Positions 7,084-15,798 of a DNA stretch of 18,185 nt are shown here, piece after piece; position 1 is the stretch's first letter, and each line of letters begins with the position of its first letter. The translations under genes were made by a program, and so were the position numbers. The notes beneath the pieces are model-generated. The model was given only the letters and a program-made list of their open reading frames with translations. It made no database searches and was not told the origin of the DNA. Source of the DNA: an uncultured Burkholderiales bacterium (GTDB lineage: Bacteria > Pseudomonadota > Gammaproteobacteria > Burkholderiales > Thiobacillaceae); NCBI GenBank assembly GCA_937925755.1, contig CALAMX010000151.1:1-18185 (forward strand), given 5' to 3'.

Positions 7084-9876
7084 GTGAAAGCGGTCTCCTT
7101 CAGCCTACGCTGGCAAATCATCCTCCTGGCCACCTTGGTCCTGGCACTCATGGCGGGTACCTTCGCCTGGCAACAACAGGCGCGACTCACCAGGGACTTC
7201 GACGCGCAAAGAATCACGACCGTGGCGCGGCAGTCGGCGTTGCTGAAACAACTCTTTGCCGACGAAACCGCGCGTCTGCAAGCCTTTGTTGGCATGCTGG
7301 CCAACTTTCCCGGCCTCAGACACGGCCTTTTGCAGGGCAATTCGTCCGAACTGCAGGAGGCGCTGGAACCGCTGTGGTCGGAGTTGAACCTGGGCACTAG
7401 CCTGGAGATGGCCTATTTTTTCGACCGGGGGGGACGCCTATTCGCCAATTTGGGTCTGGATGCCGACGTTACTGCGCTCGCTGCCCTCGCCTTGCAGGCC
7501 GCTCGTTATGAATCGCCCGCCCAGATGCTTTCCTGCCCTAGCCGATGTGTCTATTTCACCGGCGTGCCCATCGTGGAACGGGGAGCCTACATCGGTTCCA
7601 TCATCCTCGGTTCCGGGCTGCAGGACATAATCCTCACCTTTCGCAGATTGGCAGGGGCCGAACTGGCCGTGCTCTCGCCGGTGGCTGGCGAAGCGCTAAC
7701 CCATCTGCCGGCGTTGGGGGGGTATCTGGTCTCCGTCAGCGGCGACGCGCGCTATGCCCGCTTGCTGCAAAGGTTGGCGCCGTCCGACCGCATGGATGGT
7801 GAATATCGCATCGCCTGGGAGGGGCGTGACTATCGCATCCACGCCTTGCCAGGACCCATTCCCCACTGCGATGCCGTGTTCCTCGTCATCGAGGATGTCA
7901 CGCAGCAACTGCACGGGATCCGTGCTGCCATCCACAGCAATGCAATTTGGGGCGGGACGGTGCTGATACTGGCCATTCTGCTGCTTTATGTCCTGCTCGT
8001 GCCCACCATGCGTCGTTTCCGGCGCATGACCCAGGCTTTGCCCTTGCTGGGCCAGAGACGCTATGCCGAGCTACGCGATTCGATCCCATCCACGGCCGGC
8101 CTGCTGCGCGACGAGGTGGACGAGCTAGGCAGGGTGGCCACCGAGCTGGCCAACACCTTGGAGCATCTGGACGGACTGACCCGTCGCCAGGTCGAACAAC
8201 TGGCGCATCAGGCCAAAGAACTACAGCGCGAGCGCGATTTCATTACCGGCCTGCTCGATACCGCCCCCGCCCTGATCCTCACCCATACGCTCGACGGGCG
8301 GATCCGACTCGCCAACGCCCATGCCAGCGCAGTCAGCGGTCGGACCTCGTCGGAGTTGCGCGAGCTGGGGTTGTTCGAGGTTTTCTTCGGTCCGGATCAG
8401 CATGCCACGCTGCAAGCCCTGTTACGCGATCTCACGCCCAACGAGATCCGCCACAGCGAAGGGCGTTTCCGCCGTCCGGACGGCGACGAACGCGAGGTGG
8501 TCTGGTTTCATTCTCTCTGCACCGATACTGTCGAGCGTGAGAACGTACAGTGCTTGTCGGTCGGTCTGGACGTGACCGCGCACAAGGAGGCCGAGCGGCT
8601 ACTGTCGATGCTGATCGATCACGACGCGGTGACCGGTCTGCTTAGCCACAGCGCCTTCCAGCACGAGCTCGACATCCTGCTACAGTCCGTGCATGGGCGC
8701 GGTGCCCTGTTGATATGCGACATCGATGAATTCAAGGCCGTGAACGAGACGGTTGGCCATGAGCGTGGGGATGCCATGCTCGCCCTGTTCGCGCGCAAGG
8801 CCACGACCCAGGAACCGCTGCCTGCTCTGGCCGCCCGTCTGGGGGGAGACGAGTTCGCCTTCTACTACACCGACATGACCGTGGCCGAGGCCATCATCGT
8901 TGCCCGCCAGCTCAACCAATCCCTGGTCGGTATCGGGCCGGGACTGGGGCTGCCCAAGCACAGTTTCACCATCTGCGTCGGCATCGCCTTTGCCCAGGAC
9001 ACGCCCCTGCCTGCCGATGCACTCATCGCCAATGCCGAGACGGCGCTCACCCAAGCACGGCAAAAGGGCGAGGGAAACTGGCATCTGTACTCGCCTAACG
9101 ATCCCTACCAGGCGGACAAAGGTCGGCGCGTCTACTGGAGCGACGAGATCGAGCGGGCTCTCGCGGAAAGACGTCTTACCCTGCATTTCCAACCCATCCT
9201 CGACTTGAGGACGCGGCAGGTCAGTCATTGGGAGGCGCTCATCCGGCTGCGCGCCAGCGACGGCAGCCTCGTCCTGCCGGGACAATTCATGGGCGTGGCC
9301 GAAGCCACTGGACTCGTGCGCCGTCTCGACCGCTGGGTGATCGCCGAGGCCACCCGCACCATGCGCCACGGCCTGGATACATCAGGTATCCGCCTGGCCC
9401 TGAACCTCTCGGCACGCAGCCTGGAGGATGCGGAGACTTTGGACACAATGCGGGATTGTCTCGCACAAAATGCGCTGTCGGGCGATCGGCTCATCCTGGA
9501 GATCACCGAGACGGCGGCCCTGGCCGACATCAAATCGGCCGCCCAGCTCATGGCCCGCTATCGGGAACTGGGCTGTGCCTTCAGTCTGGACGACTTCGGC
9601 GTCGGCTATACCTCGTTCCATTACCTCCGAGAACTGCCGGTGGAGATGGTGAAGATCGATGGCTCTTTCGTGGTGGGCCTCAAACACAACCGCGATGACC
9701 AGCTCTTCGTCAAGGCGTTGACCGAAACGGTGCATGGTTTCGGCAAAAGAGTGGTGGCCGAATTCGTCGAAGACAGCGAAACGCTCCACTGGTTGGAGGA
9801 ATTCGGTGTCGATTATGCGCAGGGCTACTACATCGGACGCCCCTCAGCCCAGCCCGCCTACCCGCTTACCGTCTGA
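7084..9876 (+). CDS. Membrane-anchored sensor with PAS, GGDEF and EAL domains
   Basis: A predicted 930-residue protein starting at GTG 7084, which opens with a short basic/polar N-tail and TM1 (about residues 9-28). The open frame reaches back into the porin gene, but that part is overlap. Residues ~30-285 form an extracytoplasmic sensor (Cache-like by layout, with YIGSIILG). TM2 lies at ~287-307, followed by a helical linker, PAS at ~385-500, GGDEF (intact GGDEF at 587-591) and EAL (intact EAL at 717-719). EAL catalytic elements are present: NLSARSL, EITET, DDFGVGYTSF, KIDGSFV, AEFVE and QGYYIGRP. c-di-GMP phosphodiesterase activity is therefore plausible. The GGDEF domain keeps DIDEFK and GHERGD but lacks the RxxD inhibitory site. 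Net activity cannot be predicted. It is the third gene after the PstS-like protein and the porin and probably reads out their ligand (inference). Confidence 0.9.
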   Translation: MKAVSFSLRWQIILLATLVLALMAGTFAWQQQARLTRDFDAQRITTVARQSALLKQLFADETARLQAFVGMLANFPGLRHGLLQGNSSELQEALEPLWSELNLGTSLEMAYFFDRGGRLFANLGLDADVTALAALALQAARYESPAQMLSCPSRCVYFTGVPIVERGAYIGSIILGSGLQDIILTFRRLAGAELAVLSPVAGEALTHLPALGGYLVSVSGDARYARLLQRLAPSDRMDGEYRIAWEGRDYRIHALPGPIPHCDAVFLVIEDVTQQLHGIRAAIHSNAIWGGTVLILAILLLYVLLVPTMRRFRRMTQALPLLGQRRYAELRDSIPSTAGLLRDEVDELGRVATELANTLEHLDGLTRRQVEQLAHQAKELQRERDFITGLLDTAPALILTHTLDGRIRLANAHASAVSGRTSSELRELGLFEVFFGPDQHATLQALLRDLTPNEIRHSEGRFRRPDGDEREVVWFHSLCTDTVERENVQCLSVGLDVTAHKEAERLLSMLIDHDAVTGLLSHSAFQHELDILLQSVHGRGALLICDIDEFKAVNETVGHERGDAMLALFARKATTQEPLPALAARLGGDEFAFYYTDMTVAEAIIVARQLNQSLVGIGPGLGLPKHSFTICVGIAFAQDTPLPADALIANAETALTQARQKGEGNWHLYSPNDPYQADKGRRVYWSDEIERALAERRLTLHFQPILDLRTRQVSHWEALIRLRASDGSLVLPGQFMGVAEATGLVRRLDRWVIAEATRTMRHGLDTSGIRLALNLSARSLEDAETLDTMRDCLAQNALSGDRLILEITETAALADIKSAAQLMARYRELGCAFSLDDFGVGYTSFHYLRELPVEMVKIDGSFVVGLKHNRDDQLFVKALTETVHGFGKRVVAEFVEDSETLHWLEEFGVDYAQGYYIGRPSAQPAYPLTV

Positions 9877-9911
9877 GGTCTGTCGTCGCCTCCCCGCCAG
9901 ACCCAGGGCGT

Positions 9912-9939
9912 CTTGAAGCTTGCCGCCCGAACCCCATTT
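9912..9939 (+). promoter_or_regulatory. Sigma-32 (RpoH) heat-shock promoter for htpG
   Basis: CTTGAAG at 9912-9918 and CCCCATTT at 9932-9939 are separated by 13 bp. Against the established RpoH consensus (CTTGAAA, 11-16 bp, CCCCATNT), only one base of the -35 differs and the -10 is perfect. Transcription would start near 9947, about 27 nt before the htpG ATG, leaving the AAGGGAGAG ribosome site (9956-9964) in the leader. HtpG is a classic RpoH target, which strengthens the call. Confidence 0.85.
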
Positions 9940-9973
9940 ACCTTCGCGATTCGTCAAGGGAGAGATAGCGAAC

Positions 9974-11839
<1,866 letters not shown>

Positions 11840-11844
11840 GACCC

Positions 11845-12558
11845 CTATGGCCGTGCCCCGCGGCCACGGGGTGGGGTGCTGTCTTCTCCGGCCTCGCCTT
11901 CGAATTCCGCCTCGAGGGCTGCCGCTTGGCGGTAGCGCTGGTAGAGCCACAGCCCCAACAGCGCTGAGGCTAGGAACAGGGCCACGGCCGAGCCCATCCG
12001 CCAGGCGGGGTCCAGGTTCACCCCGCTGCCCGCCAGGGCGAAGACCAAGGTCTGCGGCAGATAGCCCAGGGCCGAACCGGCAACGAAGGGCCAGGCTCGC
12101 ACGCGCGACACCCCCGCCGCCAGATTGGTGCTCAGGTTGTGCCCAACCGGCAGTAAGCGGATGAGCAGGGCCATGGAAAAGGGCTGACGGTCGAGGAATG
12201 CGTCCAGTCGGCGCACGAGCCCCGGAAAACGCGCGGCCACCAGAGCGCGCCCCAGCAGCCGGGCATAGCCGAAGGCAAGCGCGCAGCCCAGCGTGGCAGC
12301 GAGCAGGGCAAGCAAGGTACCCTGCAGCCAGTCGAAGGCGTAACCGCCCAGAAAGGCGACGATCTGGCGGGGCAGCCCAACGGCCGTCACCAGCGCCCCC
12401 ATGCCTACAAACATGAGCTCGCCCATGAGTCCATGGCCACGGACCTCGTGGTCTATCCATGCCTGATCCAACGCCAGTCCACCCACGCGCAGGAGGTAGA
12501 CGGCGACCACCAGGGAGGCAAGAAATACGAGACCGCGCAGTATAGGGCGTAGGGGCAT
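11845..12558 (-). CDS. TVP38/TMEM64 (VTT-domain, DedA-like) membrane protein
   Basis: A 237-residue inner-membrane protein of the length of E. coli YdjX/YdjZ. Hydrophobic segments lie at about residues 8-26, 45-70, 75-100, 130-150, 158-180 and 190-210. Family features include GLPRQIVAFLGGYAFDWLQG, the FSMALLIRLLPVGHNLSTNL motif (RxxP...N) and GYLPQTLVFALAGSG. The C-terminal tail is charged and Glu/Arg-rich. VTT/DedA relatives are linked to lipid scrambling or flipping and envelope homeostasis (family knowledge); the substrate here is unknown. The start at 12558 leaves 119 bp to the tRNA on the other side. No clear ribosome site is seen, but the N-terminus fits. Confidence 0.88.
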   Translation of the reverse strand: MPLRPILRGLVFLASLVVAVYLLRVGGLALDQAWIDHEVRGHGLMGELMFVGMGALVTAVGLPRQIVAFLGGYAFDWLQGTLLALLAATLGCALAFGYARLLGRALVAARFPGLVRRLDAFLDRQPFSMALLIRLLPVGHNLSTNLAAGVSRVRAWPFVAGSALGYLPQTLVFALAGSGVNLDPAWRMGSAVALFLASALLGLWLYQRYRQAAALEAEFEGEAGEDSTPPRGRGARP

Positions 12559-12677
12559 GGTGGCTGAGTGATCCGGACACGAGCGTCATACTATCAGGCC
12601 GAGTCGACAGGTCTGGATGCAAGGTCTTTCGGAAAACTTGCTGGCAATGTGGCACGCGTGTATCCTAGCGCCCCTTC

Positions 12678-12768
12678 GGAGAAGTGACCGAGTGGTCGAA
12701 GGTGCACGACTGGAAATCGTGTGTACGCCCAAAGCGTACCGAGGGTTCGAATCCCTCCTTCTCCGCCA
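12678..12768 (+). tRNA. tRNA-Ser (anticodon GGA)
   Basis: A 91-nt gene including an encoded CCA. The acceptor stem GGAGAAG (12678-12684) pairs with CTTCTCC (12758-12764), followed by discriminator G and CCA. The anticodon stem CACGA/TCGTG (12705-12709/12717-12721) closes a loop with GGA at 12712-12714. A long variable arm typical of serine tRNAs follows. The T-arm is GAGGG-TTCGAAT-CCCTC (12741-12757). Its 3' end is the usual target of phage-type integrases, and a decayed integrase gene lies directly downstream. Confidence 0.97.
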
Positions 12769-12824
12769 GAATCAATGGGTCATGTCAGGATTACACGCCC
12801 GGCCCGGCCCATTGGAATGGGAGA

Positions 12825-12846
12825 TTTTGCCGCACTTTTGCCGCAC
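12825..12846 (+). repeat. Tandem 11-bp repeat between tRNA and integrase remnant
   Basis: TTTTGCCGCAC occurs twice in perfect tandem (12825-12835 and 12836-12846). It lies in the 130-bp non-coding stretch between tRNA-Ser and the integrase remnant. Integrase arm-type binding sites are often short direct repeats in this position, so it may be a relic of the attachment region (inference). I see nothing else in 12769-12886. Confidence 0.6.
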
Positions 12847-12898
12847 TGACCATCCGCATCGGTCGCTACACCTGTCTCCCGAAAACAGGAGACAGCGA

Positions 12899-13963
12899 AG
12901 ACATCGATACGTCAACGCGGACCCCATCAGTACCAAGTCGAGATCCGGCACAAGGGCCCCCCCGGCAAATCCGCACCTTTGAGTCGCTCCGGGAGGCAAA
13001 GGCATGGGCAGCGGTCATCGAGTCGGAGATGGCCAGGGGCGTGTTCGTCGACCGCAGCGAGGCGGAGCAGACCACGCGGTTCGATGCCCCGGAACGCGAT
13101 CTGCGGGAAGTCACGCCTATTGAGCGATCGAGCCGCAATGAGGCTCTGCTGATCCGACGCCTGTAAGCCCTGCCGCTGGCCCAAAAGAGTTTGGCCGCGA
13201 TCCGCGGCAGCGTCATGGCGGCTTATCGGGACAAGCGGCTCAAAACGGCCAAGCCAAACACCGTCCGCATCGAGCTCGCGTTGTTGAGCCACCTGTTCAC
13301 GGTGGCTCGGCAGGAATGGGGCCTTGGCGGTGGACAACGCGGTGCGTTCCATTCGCAAACCAAAGCTGCCCGAGGGGCGTGACCGGCGTTTGACTGGGGA
13401 TGAGGCGGCTCGGCTCATCGATGCCTGCATGGCCTACACGTCCGGCCATGACCTGCCTAAAGCGCTCCTGCTGGCGATCGAGACCGGGCTGCGCGCCGGC
13501 AACATCGCCAGCCTCATGTGCAAATAGGTCGATCTCGCCCGGCGCTGTGTGTACCTGCCGACCACCAAGAACGGCAGGCCGTTGCTAGTCCCCGTCACGC
13601 AAGGCCGCCGGGATCCTCCAGCAGCGACCCAGGAACATCAACGGGCGGGTGTTCATGGATTTCGCCAACGTCAACCTGCTTAAGCCAGGCCTTCTACGCG
13701 GCCTGCAAACGGCCTGGGATACAGGGCTTGCGCTCCACGATCTTAGGCACGAAGCCGCGTCCCGACTGGCCCCGCACGTGACTGCGCAAACGCTGGCAAA
13801 GATCATGGGCTGGCGCACGATCCAGAGGGCGAAGCGCCATTACAACCCCAGTCATGCCGAGCTGTTGGCGGCCGTCGATGCCGCCACCACAGCGCGGACC
13901 GCTTGCGGGATGGGTATGAGTACTGCAGGAAAGATCCGTGCAGTCTTCTTTTGGCTCAGGTGA
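12899..13963 (+). pseudogene. Degenerate tyrosine-type site-specific integrase
   Basis: Homology to phage/island integrases is spread over three frames. The N-terminal arm-binding part reads SIRQRGPHQYQVEIRHKG from about 12904 (frame 1). It shifts at a C7 tract near 12957 to RTFESLREAKAWAAVIESEM (frame 0). This reaches a stop at 13164 and resumes with AIRGSVMAAYRDKRLKTAKP. It shifts near 13325 to SIRKPKLPEGRDRRLTGDEA and AIETGLRAGNI (catalytic Arg), stopping at 13525. Further shifts near 13600, 13680 and 13730 lead to HDLRHEAASRL (HxxR) and AKRHYNPSHAELL (catalytic Tyr). A relic ribosome site AGGAGA (12887-12892) remains, but no start codon follows. All landmarks of a roughly 330-residue enzyme are there, yet it cannot be made. 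The 3' boundary is uncertain. It marks an old island inserted at tRNA-Ser. Confidence 0.9.
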
Positions 13964-14033
13964 CGGCAGAGGGCATTTACGACGGGGTTGTGCGCCGGAG
14001 ATTCGGCGAGTGCACGCAAATATGCTATGGTGT

Positions 14034-14076
14034 GCGTACACAACACCCTACCCGGCATATCCCTATGAGTGTACGC
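14034..14076 (+). promoter_or_regulatory. Inverted-repeat operator candidate at the toxin-antitoxin start
   Basis: GCGTACAC (14034-14041) is repeated as its exact reverse complement GTGTACGC (14069-14076), flanking and entering the antitoxin start. A -10-like TATGCT lies at 14021-14026 just upstream. Phd/YefM antitoxins autoregulate through short palindromes, and a TGTACA core is known for YefM-YoeB. This pair is therefore a reasonable operator guess. No clear -35 is seen. Confidence 0.4.
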
Positions 14077-14325
14077 GTTGGCATGCGCGAGCTGCGCGAG
14101 CGTCTAGCCGAATATCTGGAATCCTCCGTGCCCATAGAGGTCACCCGTCACGGCCAGACCATAGGGTTTTTCATCCCTGTGCCCCGGCGTCCCAACCAGT
14201 CGGAGCGCGATGCCCTGCTCGAAGCGGGCCGCCGCATGCAACAGGAGCTCCAGCGGTTTGGTATCCGCGAGGACGAATTGCTGAGCGATTTCCAGAACTG
14301 GCGCAAAGATCAGGATGCAACATAA
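14065..14325 (+). CDS. Phd/YefM-family antitoxin
   Basis: An 86-residue protein. The ATG at 14065 is chosen over an upstream in-frame start because it gives the family N-terminus: GMRELRERLAEYLESSVPIE, then VTRHGQTIGFFIPV, the standard Phd/YefM DNA-binding fold. The acidic, charged C-terminal tail (EDELLSDFQNWRKDQD) is where such antitoxins wrap their toxin. It would neutralise the PIN toxin encoded immediately downstream and repress its own promoter (family knowledge). It sits in island-type DNA between an integrase relic and an IS remnant. Confidence 0.85.
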   Translation: MSVRVGMRELRERLAEYLESSVPIEVTRHGQTIGFFIPVPRRPNQSERDALLEAGRRMQQELQRFGIREDELLSDFQNWRKDQDAT

Positions 14326-14739
14326 CGCCTGGTCATCGATGCCAATATTCTTATCCGCGCAGTACTGGGCCAGCGAGTGCGGCATCTGATTGCGCAAGCT
14401 TGCGATTCGGTGACCTTCTATGTGGCAGAGTCGAATTTTGTCGAGGCCGAACGCTATCTGGCACAGCTTGCCCTGAAGCGGGGTATCGATGAGGCGGGCT
14501 GGCGCGATGCACTGGAGAGCCTTCTGCTCGCTGTGCAACTGGTCGGCCACGAGGAACTCGCCTTGTTGCAGGAACAGGCCCAAGCACGCATCTGCCGGCG
14601 CGATGCGCGCGACTGGCCTGCAGTCGCCGCGGCACTTCTGCTCGACTGTCCCATCTGGACCGAGGATCGTGATTTCTTCGGTGCCGGTGTGGCCACATGG
14701 ACGACGGACACGGTGGAACTCTACCTGCACAACGACTGA
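14316..14739 (+). pseudogene. PIN-domain toxin with displaced start (probable frameshift)
   Basis: From 14329 the frame reads LVIDANILIRAVLG, and later YVAESNFVEAERYL, DWPAVAAALLLDCPIWTEDR and WTTDTVELYL. This is a complete PIN ribonuclease domain of about 135 residues with its acidic residues (Asp in IDAN, Glu in NFVEAE, Asp in TEDRDF). No ATG opens it: the frame is entered directly after the antitoxin TAA (14323-14325). An ATG at 14316, overlapping the antitoxin end as usual for such pairs, is out of frame by one base. One extra A in ATAAC (14322-14326) would fuse it to the domain as MQHKRLVIDAN. The GTG at 14377 would remove the first catalytic Asp. Either the toxin is inactivated by a one-base deletion, it starts at a rare codon such as CTG 14329, or there is a sequencing error. 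Confidence 0.7.
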
Positions 14740-14810
14740 ATCCAGTCGCAGCCCTCATCAGGGCCTGCATATCGAGCGGCCAGGACGTTGACCAGCACAT
14801 CCAGCCTTAG

Positions 14811-15422
14811 GGAATCTCTGCAAAACCCCGTCCTGACTGGTTACCATAACGTTTGTGAAGCGCGACGCAGAAGGAGCGAGGATGAAGCAAGCCAGTCTGG
14901 CAGCGGGCTTTGAGCTCGAGGTCAAGATCACGCGCAAGCGCAAGTTTGTGGCAGACGGAGCTGTTGGTGCCGCGGCAGGAGTGAGATGCGTTGATCGCCC
15001 CGCACCTGCCCACGGTTGGCCCCAAGGGTGGGCGCCCTCCGTGTTCGGTTTGGGTAGGGTTGCGCATTGACTTTTTGTAGCAGTGGTTTTGGTGATCGGA
15101 CCGGGCGGCTTGCGAAGCGCTGTACGACATGCTGGTGTTTGCCGAGTTCGTAGGTCTCTCCTGTGGGTGGACACGGTGCCCGCTGAGACCACGCCTTCTG
15201 CGCGGTCACCACTTTGGCGCGCAGGCACCTGATAAAGCACTACGACGGGCTGAGTGCGTCCAAACAGGGCGGACAATGGGCGCAAAAGTCCCTTGCGGGG
15301 CCGAAAACGCCCCACAGGGGGCATAAACAGCCCCCCGAAGACCGCAGAAACGATGCCGAAACCCAGCGTGTGAAACCAAAGCTTCGCCTCGAACTCAGGG
15401 GCAGGGGTTGTGCAGAAGTTCC
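14811..15422 (+). mobile_element. IS5-family element remnant, copy 1 (612 bp)
   Basis: The left end GGAATCTCTGCAAAACCCC (14811-14829) and the reverse complement of the right end GGGGTTGTGCAGAAGTTCC (15404-15422) match at 16 of 19 bases. The flanks are TTAG (14807-14810) and TTAA (15423-15426), consistent with the YTAR 4-bp target of IS5-family elements with one base changed. At 612 bp it is about half the usual 1.1-1.3 kb, so the middle and C-terminal part of the transposase is missing. A transposase start with AAGGAG ribosome site remains. It lies between the toxin gene and the 115-aa gene. A second copy begins at 17939. Confidence 0.82.
14882..15212 (+). pseudogene. IS5-family transposase N-terminal fragment (broken)
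   Basis: The ATG at 14882 follows AAGGAG (14871-14876) and opens MKQASLAAGFELEVKITRKR, a typical IS5-group start. The frame is lost near 14957. In the next frame the product continues as ELLVPRQE, a TGA at 14982-14984, DALIAPHLPTVGPKGGRPP, LRIDFL, a TAG, QWFW, another TGA, then SDRAACEALYDM and LVFAEFVGL. These match the N-terminal domain of IS5 transposases (PHYP...GRPP...LRIHFLQQWF.LSDPA.EEALYD). The DDE catalytic core is absent, so no active enzyme is made from this copy. Confidence 0.82.
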
Positions 15423-15450
15423 TTAAGGAGAAAAGCAGACAGAGAGAATC

Positions 15451-15798
15451 ATGGAAAAAGACAGGAATCGCCGCAGCATCATCCGCACTCGCATCTCGGA
15501 ATTCGTCCTGCCGCCGATCGACGATGGCCTGGTGCTCGGCAAGAATTCACCCATCGGTCATGTGGCGGTCGGCAAGGCGCTGAGCCTGCTGTCCACCACT
15601 TCGTTCGATCATGTGCCGATCGAGGACGATGTCATCGGCGATATCCTGGTGCGCAGCGCCATCATGCGCAAGATCCCGAAAGAGCAGCTCATCGAATTCG
15701 TGCTGCGCGTGATCAAGCCGCTGATGGGGCCGGAGGAGATCATCCACCTGGACATTGAGATCGAGGTGGAGATCATGCTGGAGAGCGAGCAATCATGA
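15451..15798 (+). CDS. Unrecognised 115-aa cytosolic protein coupled to a c-di-GMP gene
   Basis: I do not recognise this family. The protein has a basic N-terminus (MEKDRNRRSIIRTRI), then ISEFVLPPIDDGLVLG and KALSLLSTTSFDHVPIEDD. The C-terminal half has MRKIPKEQLIEFVLRVIKPL followed by strongly alternating hydrophobic/acidic residues (HLDIEIEVEIMLE), suggesting a final beta-strand. There is no signal peptide, membrane span or Cys/His metal cluster. It starts at ATG 15451, 28 nt after the IS right end. AAGGAG at 15425-15430 is far from the ATG, while AGAGAGA directly precedes it. The stop overlaps the start of the CBS-PAS-GGDEF-EAL gene (ATGA), so the two are coupled. A role as partner or regulator of that protein is the natural inference. 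Coding quality looks good, with no lesions, unlike its neighbours. Confidence 0.75.
   Translation: MEKDRNRRSIIRTRISEFVLPPIDDGLVLGKNSPIGHVAVGKALSLLSTTSFDHVPIEDDVIGDILVRSAIMRKIPKEQLIEFVLRVIKPLMGPEEIIHLDIEIEVEIMLESEQS

Noticed and set aside
9877..9903. Hairpin GGTCTG/CAGACC after the first GGDEF-EAL gene as a terminator
   Set aside because: Large 15-nt loop and no T-run follows; too weak to annotate.
14748..14768. Hairpin GCAGCCCT/AGGGCCTGC after the PIN gene as a terminator
   Set aside because: The stem has a bulge and is not followed by a T-run.
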